Shown: positions 9,443-19,444 of the stretch, piece after piece
Numbering within the stretch: position 1 is the stretch's first letter
How the letters are laid out: each line of letters begins with the position of its first letter
Origin: Alopecurus myosuroides
Lineage: Eukaryota; Streptophyta; Magnoliopsida; Poales; Poaceae
NCBI GenBank assembly: GCA_028641055.1
Contig: CM054062.1
Span: 12,622,826-12,686,825 of the forward strand
Length of the DNA: 64,000 nt
Direction of reading: 5' to 3'
Program-made: the position numbers and the translations under genes
The notes under the pieces: model-generated
What the model saw: the letters and a program-made list of their open reading frames with translations, nothing else
The model's database searches: none
What the model was told of the DNA's origin: nothing

Positions 9443-12025
9443 GAAGGCGAGCTCATCCACTTCCTCCGTGAGAATCGGGATGTATTCGCCTGGTCCAATG
9501 AAGATCTACCAGGAGTCCCGAGGGAGTTGGTTGAGCACTCATTACATGTGCGTCCTGACGCCAAGCCAGTGAAGCAGGCTATGCGCCGCTTCGGAGATGA
9601 GAGAAGAAAGGCCATTGGTGACCAGATCACCAAGTTACTGATAAGCAATTTCATCATGGAGGTGCTGCATCCAGATTGGCTAGCCAACCCGGTCATGGTC
9701 GAGAAGAAGAAGGAGGATCCCAAGGCTGCCACTGCATGGCGCATGTGTGTCGACTACACCGACTTGAACAAGGCATGCCCCAAGGATCCCTTCCCGCTAC
9801 CTCGCATCGATCAGGTGATCGATTCCACTGCTGGTTGTGAACTGTTGTCTTTCATAGATGCCTACTCTGGTTTTCACCAGATTGCACTCAATCCTGCTGA
9901 TCAAATAAAGACTGCTTTCATTACCCCGTACGGGGCTTATTGCTATCGTGTCATGTGTTTTGGCTTGAGGAATGCGGGTGCAACCTATCAGAGATGCATG
10001 CAGAAATGCTTGCACGACCAGCTCGGCAAGAATGTGCAGGTGTACGTAGATGACATTGTCATCAAAACGAATAAAACACATACTCTGCTTGCCGACCTGG
10101 AGGAAACCTTTGCTAACCTACGCAAGTACAAAATGAAGCTGAATCCGAGTAAATGTACCTTTGGTGTCCCGGCAGGCAAGCTACTCGGCTTCCTGGTGTC
10201 TAGTCGGGGCATTGAAGCCAATCCTTCAAAGATAAAAGCTATTGAGAGCATGTCTTTGCCGAGATCCTTGAAGGACGTGCAGAAATTCACTGGTTGCTTG
10301 GCATCTCTGAGCCGCTTTCTGGGCCGAATGGGCGAGAAGGCCCTGCCTCTGTACCAATTGATGAAGAAAAGTGACAAGTTTGTCTGGACTCCGCAAGCGG
10401 ATGTGGCATTCAACGAGCTGAAAGCGATGCTGGCTAGCGCTCCCATCTTGGCTAGTCCGCTACCCAAGGAGCCAATGCTGCTGTACATTGCTGCGACTAA
10501 CCGAGTAGTCAGTGTGGTGATTGTGGTGGAACAAGAAGAAGAAGGCAAGAGTGTGCAGCGCCCAGTGTACTATCTCAGTGAAGTGCTGTCCAGCTCCAAG
10601 CAGAACTACCCGCACTACCAGAAGATGACCTACGGCGTGTACCTGGGCGCCAAGAAGCTAAAGCATTATTTCCAAGAGCATCCTATCACGGTTGTGAGCT
10701 CTGCTCCCATCTCGGATATCATGGGCAACAAGGAGGCGAGTGGCAGAGTAGCCAAGTGGGCAATCGAGCTGGCCGCGTATGCACCCGCGTATGCGAGAAG
10801 AGAAGCCATCAAGTCTCAGATTCTGGCAGAATTCTTGGTGGATTGGGCCGAGGTGCAGTATGAACCTCCTGCTCCGGTTTCTAATTACTGGAAAATGCAC
10901 TTTGATGGCTCAAAGGTGAAGGAAGGCCTTGGCGCTGGCGTAGTGCTTACGTCACCCAAGCGAGACCAACTCAAGTATGTGCTACAGATTCACTTCAAGG
11001 CATCCAACAACGTAGCAGAGTACGAGGCAGTGGTGCATGGCTTGCGAGTAGCCAAGGAGGTTGGCGTGCATCGCATTATATGCTATGGCGATTCAGATCT
11101 GGTGGTGCAGCAAGTCTCTGGTACATGGGATGCTCTAGATGCCAACATGGCATCATATCGCTTCCTGATGCAGTCTATGACTGGATTCTTCGAGGGCCGC
11201 GAGTTCCAGCACATCCACCGAGCAGAGAACGAAGCGGTAGATGAGCTGTCCAAGTTGGGATCTTCTCGGCAATCCATCCCGGCGGGAGTTGCCTTGGAGC
11301 ACTTGAGGAAGCCATCCATCAAGCCCTCTCCCAACTCGGAGTCCATATTTGTTCCTTCTCTGCCAAGTGAGGAATCTGATCCCATGGAAATTGACTGGGA
11401 GAATGCTACAGGAAACCCGGGGACTGCTGCTCCTGACTCGGGGACTGCCGTCCTCTACTCGGGGACTGCCATTCTCTACTCGGGGACTGCCAATCCTTAC
11501 TCGGGGACTGCCATTCCTTACTCGGGGACTGCCACTCCTTACTCGGGGACTGCTGTCCTTAACCCGGGGACTGTCGCATTCATTGAGGAAGTCCTTGCCA
11601 ATCGATCTGGGCTTCAGAGAAGTGCTCCCATCCCTAAAGAGCAACCAGAGGTGCCTGTCCCGATGGAAGTAGACGAACCAGTGTTTCCCATACGGGAGAC
11701 ACCGAGTTGGGCCATGCCCATATTATCCTTTCTAAGGGATGGCACTCTGCCAGAAGATGAAGTGGCTGCAAGACAAATTCAGAGAAGATCCAAGGGCTAC
11801 ACTGTATTCCGAGATGTGCTGCATAAGAGAAGTGCCACCGGCGTGCTGCAACATTGTGTGGACCCAGCGGAAGGAGAAGAAATTCTGGTAGAGATACACC
11901 AAGGAGAATGCGGGCATCACGCCTCTTCTCGGGCATTGGTCAAGAAAGCTTTTCGGCATGGCTTCTACTGGCTCACAGCTCTGCAGCAAGCCGAAGACAT
12001 CGTGAGGAAGTGCAACGGCTGCTAG
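9443..12025 (+). CDS. Tat reverse transcriptase, RNase H, second RNase H, IN zinc finger
   Basis: In the same frame again. The RT shows MCVDYTDLNKACPKD, LSFIDAYSGFHQI, CFGLRNAGATYQRC and catalytic YVDD at 10043 (about residue 1295). The connection/RNase H region follows (around 10480-10790). A second, archaeal-type RNase H then runs from 10894 with D-E-D-D candidates in MHFDGSK, NNVAEYEA, YGDSDLV and AENEAVDELSKL. This duplication is diagnostic of the Tat lineage. A 21-bp tandem repeat (11418-11585) forms the linker to integrase. The H-H-C-C zinc finger of IN follows (GHHASSRALV ... CNGC). TAG at 12023-12025 (codon 1955) replaces what is usually Gln, interrupting IN right after the finger. 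Confidence 0.92.
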   Translation, partial: EGELIHFLRENRDVFAWSNEDLPGVPRELVEHSLHVRPDAKPVKQAMRRFGDERRKAIGDQITKLLISNFIMEVLHPDWLANPVMVEKKKEDPKAATAWRMCVDYTDLNKACPKDPFPLPRIDQVIDSTAGCELLSFIDAYSGFHQIALNPADQIKTAFITPYGAYCYRVMCFGLRNAGATYQRCMQKCLHDQLGKNVQVYVDDIVIKTNKTHTLLADLEETFANLRKYKMKLNPSKCTFGVPAGKLLGFLVSSRGIEANPSKIKAIESMSLPRSLKDVQKFTGCLASLSRFLGRMGEKALPLYQLMKKSDKFVWTPQADVAFNELKAMLASAPILASPLPKEPMLLYIAATNRVVSVVIVVEQEEEGKSVQRPVYYLSEVLSSSKQNYPHYQKMTYGVYLGAKKLKHYFQEHPITVVSSAPISDIMGNKEASGRVAKWAIELAAYAPAYARREAIKSQILAEFLVDWAEVQYEPPAPVSNYWKMHFDGSKVKEGLGAGVVLTSPKRDQLKYVLQIHFKASNNVAEYEAVVHGLRVAKEVGVHRIICYGDSDLVVQQVSGTWDALDANMASYRFLMQSMTGFFEGREFQHIHRAENEAVDELSKLGSSRQSIPAGVALEHLRKPSIKPSPNSESIFVPSLPSEESDPMEIDWENATGNPGTAAPDSGTAVLYSGTAILYSGTANPYSGTAIPYSGTATPYSGTAVLNPGTVAFIEEVLANRSGLQRSAPIPKEQPEVPVPMEVDEPVFPIRETPSWAMPILSFLRDGTLPEDEVAARQIQRRSKGYTVFRDVLHKRSATGVLQHCVDPAEGEEILVEIHQGECGHHASSRALVKKAFRHGFYWLTALQQAEDIVRKCNGC
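11418..11585 (+). repeat. 21-bp tandem repeat (8 units) in pol
   Basis: Eight units of 21 bp, each starting CGGGGACTG, are translated in frame as Ser/Pro-Gly-Thr-Ala/Val-x-x-Tyr heptads. Each unit contains CGGGGACT, the sequence found at the element's own polypurine tract (19435). The repeat lies between the second RNase H and integrase. Confidence 0.95.
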
Positions 12026-12973
12026 ATGTTCGCGAGTAAGATTCACATGCCTGCTTCCGAGCTGAAAACCATTCCTATCACTTGGCCATTTGCTGTTTGG
12101 TGTTTGGACATGGTCGGACCCTTCCAGCCGGCTAGAGGCAACATGACTCACATCTTGGTCATGGTGGACAAGTTCACCAAGTGGATCGAGGTGAATCCTA
12201 TTCGGAGGTGCGATGGGGCCACAGCTGTGAAATTCGTGAAGGATGTGATCCTGAGATACGGCTACCCGCACAGCATCATCACCGACAACGACACAAATTT
12301 TGCTGAGGGAGCAATGGTGCGGTTCTGCAGAGATAAGCATATCCGACTAGACGTTGCGTCAGTCGCGCATCCCGCTTCCAATGGGCAAGTTGAAAGAGCA
12401 AACGGCATGGTACTGGCAGGCATAAAGCCAAGGCTGATGGAGCCACTGCTGAAAACACCTGGGTGTTGGCTAGACGAGTTGCCAGCGGTGTTGTGGAGTC
12501 TAAGGACTACCCCTAACCGGTCAACCGGCTACACGCCATTCTTCTTGGTATACGGGGCTGAGGCCGTGTTGCCAATAGACCTAGAGCATGACTCCCCCCG
12601 AGTAACCCTCTACACTGAGGTGGAGGCGAGAGAAGCTCGAGAAGACGACGTTGACCTGCTTGAAGAAGCAAGAGAGCTGACTCTGTCACGTTCGGCTATC
12701 TACCAGCAAAACCTGCGGCGTTATCATAGCCGAAAGGTGAACCCAAGGGTTTTCCGAGAAGGAGACTTGGTCCTTAGGCTCGTGCAACGCACGGCCGGGA
12801 TGCACAAGTTGTCTCCTCCATGGGAAGGGCCCTTCATTGTGAGCAAAGCGCTGCACAACGATGCTTACTATCTTATAGATGCACGCCCACCACAGGCGAA
12901 CAGGGCAGATAAAGCTGGAGAGGAAACCAAGCGCCCTTGGAATGTAGCTCTACTCCGTCGTTTTCATTCGTGA
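12026..12973 (+). CDS. Tat integrase core and C-terminal domain
   Basis: In the same frame as all preceding segments and ending at a natural stop. It contains the DD(35)E core: D in WCLDMVGPF, D in IITDNDTNF and E in SNGQVERANGM. The C-terminal GPY/F-like module follows (LSPPWEGPFIVSKAL), ending LLRRFHS. There is no chromodomain, as expected for Tat. It would insert the cDNA with a 5-bp stagger, matching the CCGAT duplication. ATG at 12026 directly follows the TAG but is probably not a real start, since homology continues across the stop. Confidence 0.9.
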   Translation: MFASKIHMPASELKTIPITWPFAVWCLDMVGPFQPARGNMTHILVMVDKFTKWIEVNPIRRCDGATAVKFVKDVILRYGYPHSIITDNDTNFAEGAMVRFCRDKHIRLDVASVAHPASNGQVERANGMVLAGIKPRLMEPLLKTPGCWLDELPAVLWSLRTTPNRSTGYTPFFLVYGAEAVLPIDLEHDSPRVTLYTEVEAREAREDDVDLLEEARELTLSRSAIYQQNLRRYHSRKVNPRVFREGDLVLRLVQRTAGMHKLSPPWEGPFIVSKALHNDAYYLIDARPPQANRADKAGEETKRPWNVALLRRFHS

Positions 12974-13640
12974 GCAAAGATGTGTATGTACCCTCTTATC
13001 CGAGTTGAAATTCTATTCTGCAATCTGAAATCGATCTCGGGGACTGCCCTCGTCCAAAATTGCTCTAAGTGTTTCTACTCGGCTTTACCTTTTGCCTATT
13101 CGGTTACTCTACTTCAAAATTCAAAGGTACATTGAGTACTGTGTCTAAACCTACATGCCAACTCTTCGACTTTGCTGCTGTCCGAAACCCGGCTTCATGG
13201 CAAGCAAGAGAACAAGCAAAAGGTCCATGAGCACAAGAAAAATTACCAAGGAAAGGAAGAGTGCAGGAACCGAGTAGGGTGCTTTTATTACTGTTCTGTG
13301 TCTTATCTTTTCGGCTAAGTGGTGGGCTGCGTTACTATGATGGTTTCTAAGCGGCTAAGTATTTGCAGCTCTACTCTTTAACTCTTGTGACTCGAATACC
13401 AAAAAAGCAACAAGTTGCGGGTAGAGCTGAGACGAAAAGAGAGAGTGAATAAGAAATGCAACTCGGGGACTCGCATGATAACGCAACTCGGCATCGAGCC
13501 CAGGCTGAACAAATTGATTAAGTTGAAAATAACAAGTGGGAATAAAAATGAGTAGCAACGGAATAAAATAGTCTGATACATTTGCACCCGGCATCCCGGG
13601 GATCTGATAAGTGTTTGAGAAATAAAGCTGCAGGATAAAC
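12974..13640. other. Spacer between sense pol and antisense gene
   Basis: 667 bases without a convincing gene, between the two convergent 3' ends. It holds two further CGGGGACT copies (13038-13045 and 13464-13471) and CTACTCGG-like motifs. Presumably it serves as the 3' UTR of both transcripts. Confidence 0.6.
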
Positions 13641-16600
13641 TCAGGTTGAGGCGGCGTTCTCGGTGCTAGCCTTGGCTGCCTCCTCTTCAGCAGTGGCCTT
13701 GGTCGTGTCCGTTTCCAGGCTGGCGTCAACAGACTTCGCTGCTTCGTCCTCGGCGTTGGGCTCGGTGGCTACCTGGTCTGAAGTGGCCGTGGCCACCGAG
13801 ACGGGCGTTGTCGCGGAGGTGGAGCCGCTGGCTTGGGCGCGAAGGTTGACGGTGTCGTCGAGGGCAGCTCCTGACGAGGTGCCGAACTCGAGCGCGGAGG
13901 TGTCGATCGACATCTCCACATTCTCGTCCTCCTCATCGCTACCCGCGATGACCGCGGCCTTCCCCTTCCCGTCCTTGGCAGCTGGAGAGTCGAAGTAGCT
14001 CAGGTCCGGCTCATCAGTGTCCGTCTCCTCGTCTTCATCCTCCTCCTCGCCCTCGTCCACCTCGGTGTCGGGCTCGGTGAGGCCGTCGATGAAGGTCGCT
14101 GTGTCGGCGTACAGCGCGATCTCGTGAGCAATCACCTGGCGAATAGCCACGCAGTCGGGGTCCTTCTCCCACTTGGAGTCTTGGCACATCTCGCGGATGA
14201 TTTGCATGTTCAGGTTCTCGTACCAAGTGGTGACGAAGAGCAGCATCATGTCTGCACCTGCCCGAGCTCCCGAGGTGCGCCATTTCTTCAGTTCAGCTTT
14301 CACGCGCTGCAGCTTCAAGGCAAGCCCAGAGATCGTTGTCGGCGCGGAGTCTTCAGGCCAGAAGACGCTGTGGATCTGGAAGGCGACGCGCACCAACTCG
14401 GTGCCCACGCCCGCTAGCCGCGGACACTGGCTCTGCATAATCAGGATACTCTCCTCGATTTCTGCTCTGGTGTCCATAGGCTCGCCCTTCTCAGCACGAG
14501 CTGCTCGGATCTTTTCCAGGGCGGGCACGCTAGAAGATTCAAGGTTGGGAAAGATTCCTGCAAGAGCTATCGAGAAGATCAGAAACGATAACAGAGTGGA
14601 AGCATGAAACGAGAAGCAGAGAAGAAAGGCGCAGCCGAGTAGCGAAGAAACGGAGAAAAGGAAGCACTTACTGTTCAGATCATGGCGCAGCCCTAACAGC
14701 TGGGTCTTCCATGTTTCCTCGTTGGAGATATGCTTCTCTTGGATCAAGCGGAGCTCCTCTAGCTGAGTGAAGAGCCCAGCGTTGCTTTTCGTCAGCACCT
14801 CACACTCCTGCTTGAGGGTTCTCTCCCTGGCCTTGGCTGCTGCTTCGCTCTTCGCCTTCTCGGCGATTACTCTATCCCTCTCGGCACCAAGGTTGATAGC
14901 ATCCTGGAGCGTAGCCTGCAGCTGGACTTGGAGCTTCTCCATCTCAGTAGTGTGCTCCTTCATCAGCTCGACAGCCTGGCTGGACAGTTGCTGCTGCACC
15001 TCAGCCGGTTTGAGGCAATCCTGATGTTCTTCAACAAACTTCTTATGATCTTCTGAAAAGAGCAGAGCACGGTTAGCAGAGAAGCGAAAGAAAGGAACAC
15101 AGGAAAGGCCGAGTAGACGGCAACGTACCTTCCAATCTCTTAATGGTGGCCTGGCCACTCTCGACGAAGGCACGGCAGTTCTCGTGCTCGTCAGTTAGGG
15201 CCTTCAGCTTCCCTGCAGAGTAAAATCAGTTAGCGCAAAAAGCAAAAGCGGGCGTAAACACCAAACGCAAGAACCGCGCAGCCAGAAGCGTACCTTCAAC
15301 TTCAGACAGCCTTAGAGTGCTGTTCATCACTTCCTTGTCGGCTTCCTCGGCGATCGTCTTCTCTTTTTCCAAGGCAGCAATGCGCCTCTTGGCAATGGCA
15401 TGATTCCAGAGTAGCCGACGATGCAAGTTAGTCCGTTTCAGTACGCTATTCTGAGAAGCAAAAGAAACAAGAATCAGGCAAAGCACTTGAGATTCAACCC
15501 GAGAAGGCGGCTACTCGGGAGAGTGTCCGCCTACTCGGCCAGAATCTCGGGGACTGGGTGATGGATAAGGAAAAGAGGAAGAGTAGAAAAGAAGTGAAAA
15601 TGCAACTCAGAGAGGATGATTAGGAACTTACCGCGTAAGATTGCTCGAGGTCCTCGGCGTTCTTGCGGTGGACAAACATCTTGGCAGCAAGTGTAGCAGA
15701 GGTGGTCGAGACGGTCATGGGTTTGCAACCCAAGTCCACCTTGTTCCAATCCTGACGCATATGGTCGATGTCGCCCAGATCGATGCCGTTCCAGTTGGGG
15801 TTGCCGAGAACTTTGCTGTCCCACTTGGCGTCGATGAAGCGGATCAGGTCGAGTACTTGCTCGAGGCTCTGGGACGTTATCGCCTGGTCTTGGACTCCCC
15901 GAGAAGCAATGGAGATGGACTTATCTTGATTTGGGGCCGGGGGCCTGCAGTCCACTGCCACGGCTTTCCTCCCTTTCTGAATAGCAAGATTCCGGTCCTT
16001 GGGGGAGAAGCCGACCTGGTGCTGATGGCTAACCTTCACCATGTAATCAGGGTAGCAGGGCTGATCAGCTGTAGCGGCGGCGGCAGGAACCGCATTGGGA
16101 TCACGAATAACCAGCTGACTGGACTGGCTAGTTGATGTTGGCGGCGGCATGTCGGCAGCCCGTTTCTTCGTCTTCTCCTTCTGGGCAGTTGGCTTCGCGA
16201 CAACCGACTTCTCGGTTTTCTGCTTCTCGGTCTTCTTCTCCTCAGCCTTCTCCTTCTCGGTGGCTCTCTTCTCGGCTGCCTCCTTCTCTGCAGCATCTTG
16301 GGCACTCTTCCTTGTAAGCGGCCTGGCCGGAGGGCTGGGTGCAGCCTCGGTCGTCTGCACCGAGGAGGAATCAGGCTGAGCGCTACCCTGATCTGTTGGT
16401 GCCGCCAGGGGCGCGCTATCCGGTGCGGCATCAGGCTGGGCGCTACCCTGCGCGGCGACTGGTTGCACGTCGCTCAGAGGGTAATGCCCAGTCGCGTCTT
16501 CTACCCGCTGCTCGGCAGCGGGATCCGGCTGTGGGACATCCATTTCTTCTACTCGCGGCTGGGCCGCGGGGTCTTCTTATCCAGCAGCCCCTGTTGCTGG

Positions 16601-18740
16601 CTGCTCCTCTCCTTCTTCCTGCCGCTCAAGGGCGGCGTCGTGGTGCATCTCTGTCTCTTGATCTTGGTTCTCCTCGGCGGTGTTGGCCGGAGGAGAAGGT
16701 GGCTTCTCTTGATGAGCAGCGTCCTGCGCCTCCTGCTCGGCGCGGGACTGCGGCTCTGGCTCGGCGTTCTGGGCATCGGTGCCCTCTGATCGTGCGTTGG
16801 CGGCGTCGTACTCATCGCCGTCGAGGTCGATTAGATTGTCGACATCAATGGCAGCCTTCTTCTGAGTCTCGGTGGACGCAAGAGCGGCGTCCGCGTCCAA
16901 GGAGGCTCTGAGGAGAAAATTGGGGTCAGAAATAAGAAGAGGGCAGAGGAAATCAAAAGAAAACAGCGAGGCAAAAGGATTGGGAGTCAACCGAGAAGAA
17001 CGAGGTGAGCCAAAGCGTACAACCGAGAAGGAACTTACCCCTTGCGGGAAGGAATCGCTAGCTTCTTTCTCTTCACGACCCTCTTGGTCGCCTTCTCGGT
17101 CGCCTTCTTCTTCTTGGCGGGAGGTTCTTGGGCGCCACTACCTGTCCGTTTGCGGGTGGCAGGAGCGGCAACTGCAAGAGGCTTGACGACCTGGGCCGCC
17201 TCGTCCTCATCCTCATCCTCGTCTTCGCCGCCAGCATCAGCGACGTCTGTGAAATAGAAAGGAAGAAAAGCACTTCAGAAGCAGAAAGCGATTGGTTTGC
17301 GCTGCTCGCAATCAGAGGGGATAAGTTCCATTACCTTCAACTTCATCCTCGGACCAGTCACGAAGAGACGATTCCGCGGGACGATCACCCGCCTGGGCGG
17401 CGTCAGAAGAATCGAGCTGGTCCGTGGTCTCGAAGGAGGCCTGGTCATCTTCCTCTCGGTCAGATGACCAGTTGCCCTCAAAGCGCTCACAGCTCTCAGC
17501 AAGCTGGCGGTCAAGGACCTGAAAGACAGAGAAACATTGCAAATTAGCCGAGTAGCGTGAAGGCATTCTACCCGGATGGGCGTGCAAACACAAAGCACAC
17601 TAAGCCTAGGGGGATTTGCTAAGTGTCCTACTCGGCAAGGCGTGCAAACGGCAAGCACATTAAGCCTAAGTATTTCTTCTAAGTATGCTACTCGGCGAGG
17701 CGTGCAAACATCAAGCATACTAAGCCTAGGCAGTTCTGCAGAGTGCTCTACTCGGCGCGGAATGCAATTGCTAGTCGCAGCAAGGAAAGAAGGTTGTCTA
17801 CTCGGATTACATATAAACTGGAAGCAGAGTAAGGAGAACATACCCGTGGAATCGGCTTCGTGCGGCTGAAGGGGATGAACCCGTACTGCTAGTTATCTCG
17901 AAGGCCTGTGGTCAGGATGGACCTTGCGTGCGCGGCGACTTCCGCGTTGCTGAGCTCGAACGTGGTCGTCCGAGTGCAGTCGCGGGGGCCTCCCAAGTAG
18001 CACATTGGGTGGGAGCGCTGCTGCAGAGGCAGCACCCGGTTCCGGATCCAGTAGGCGACGGGGTTGTCGGTCTTGAGGCCCTCTCCGATTAGCTCAGCGA
18101 GCCGCTCCTCCATCTGCACGGCGTTGCGGTCGTTGGAGGGCTTCGTCTTCCAATTCTGCCCGGATGGAGCTCGGTTGCTCCAAGCAGGCAGATTGATGCG
18201 GTCCGTTACCTTTCCCCCCTTCGTGGCAGGGATATTCTTCACGTAGAGGAAGGATTTTTGCCACATACGGACGGAATCCAAGCCCTTGATGCGAGGGTGA
18301 TTGGTTCCCGTCCGCTGCACCATCATGGCGCTGCCGGTGTCGGTTACCCGACTACCAGCGGCCGCGCCATCCTTCTTCCCTGTGCTCTGCTGGCGGAGGT
18401 GGAAGTACTTCAGCCATGTCTGCACCGTGGGGCGGACGCCAAGAAAGGCCTCGCACACCACGGTGTGATAGGCGAGGAAGACGACTGCGTTTGGGGGGAG
18501 ATGGTGCATCTGAACACCGAAGTGGTCCAGAAAGGAGCGGAGGAAATCGGATGCCGGCAGGCCAAATCCTCGCGCGAAGTGCGCGAGGAAGACGACATGC
18601 TCGCCCTCCCGCGGGGCCGGAACGAGTTCGCCGTCGGACGACCGGCACTGAACACCAGGAGGAACCCTCCGGGTGTTCACGAGCCAGGAGCAGTCGTCGA
18701 CGGTGACATCAGAACCAGCCCAGCCGGCGCGAGCAGCCAT
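13641..18740 (-). CDS. Antisense eight-exon gene of the Tat element (Transposase_28-like)
   Basis: Exons on the minus strand: 18740-17844, 17518-17335, 17246-17039, 16907-15632, 15450-15294, 15212-15129, 15052-14672, 14557-13641. All seven introns are GT-AG and all phases agree; the sum is 4104 nt (1368 codons). Exon 1 has the 'putative gypsy type transposon' signature (HFARGFGLPASDF, CEAFLGVRPTV). Exons 2-4 are acidic and Lys/Glu-rich. Exons 5-7 form a long coiled coil. Exon 8 is helical, then acidic. Two premature stops are present: TAG 17889-17891 in exon 1 and TAA 16577-16579 in exon 4. Intron 7 (114 bp) is open in frame, so its retention would add 38 residues. The function of these Tat antisense proteins is unknown. 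The introns survive because the element's genomic RNA carries them in reverse. Confidence 0.85.
17581..17760 (-). repeat. 60-bp tandem repeat (3 units) in intron 1 of the antisense gene
   Basis: Units 17581-17640, 17641-17700 and 17701-17760 each start CGTGCAAAC or a near variant, contain TAAGCCTA and end with CTACTCGGC. They fill about half of intron 1 (17519-17843). Confidence 0.95.
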
Positions 18741-18905
18741 GGCACCGAGCGAGAAAGCGGTGGAAGATTTGGAAGAGTCTGATGGAAAGAATGAATCCGC
18801 GGTGGCGCAGAGAGTTGCGCGGCGGCGGAGAGCTCGGTGGCGGAGAAGAAACAGAGAGGCGAAATAGGAAAGTACGGAGGAAGGAGAAGAGGAAGTTACC
18901 GATGG

Positions 18906-18919
18906 GGGTATTTATACCC
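18906..18919 (-). promoter_or_regulatory. TATA box of the antisense gene
   Basis: On the minus strand the sequence is GGGTATAAATACCC, a consensus TATAAATA flanked by GGGTA/TACCC arms. It lies about 170 nt upstream of the ATG at 18740, a normal plant spacing. A separate promoter would make the gene independent of the LTR. Confidence 0.75.
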
Positions 18920-19434
18920 TCTCCTCAGATTACCGTTACCATCGGGGTAGTGGGATCGATCGTGGCCATAATTCTCGTGTGGTGGGACCTGTGGCCGGTT
19001 AGAAACGCACGCAAGCGCGGAACGCGCGCGTAACGGCCACAATTGATCCCACGACCAGATCGTGGCCTATTACTGCGCTTGATGGGACATGACGAGCCGG
19101 TGGGCCCACTCCGTGAAAACTGGGCGCGTGGCACGTCGTGTCCTGGGCAGCGAGACGTCGGGGTCGCGGATGCTTGACACATGTCCAGTTGCAACACGGA
19201 AGGCTGGATTGTGCTCTGCGCTGCAGAGACTCTGCTTGAAGAAATTCTCTAAGTCCTTTTACTCGGACGCAGAGAAGGAGATTAGCCCTATTCGGAAAAA
19301 AAGAGACCCAAGGCACCTTCCAGAGTGCTACTCGGAGGTTTCACTCGGCATCTTGAGGCTCAAGGGTAGTGTTGCAAAGATTGGTTTTAAGCTGGCAGAG
19401 CCTAGTGAACGAGTTCGCAAGACTCTACCAGCTT
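18920..19434. other. Region between antisense promoter and 3' LTR
   Basis: About 500 bases without a credible gene. It probably holds upstream promoter sequence of the antisense gene (it includes a CACGTG-free, CpG-rich stretch at 19000-19150) and the 3' end of the genomic RNA. TACTCGG motifs recur at 19259 and 19329. Confidence 0.5.
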
Positions 19435-19444
19435 CGGGGACTGC
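19435..19444 (+). other. Tat element polypurine tract
   Basis: CGGGGACTGC directly abuts the 3' LTR (TG at 19445). This position is where plus-strand priming occurs. The same core is repeated elsewhere in the element. Confidence 0.7.

Noticed and set aside
11418..11585. CRISPR-like array
   Set aside because: Units are contiguous 21-bp repeats without spacers and are in frame in pol.
12026..12973. Separate integrase gene starting at ATG 12026
   Set aside because: The ATG directly follows a TAG inside the IN zinc-finger region, and homology runs across it, so it is a broken polyprotein.
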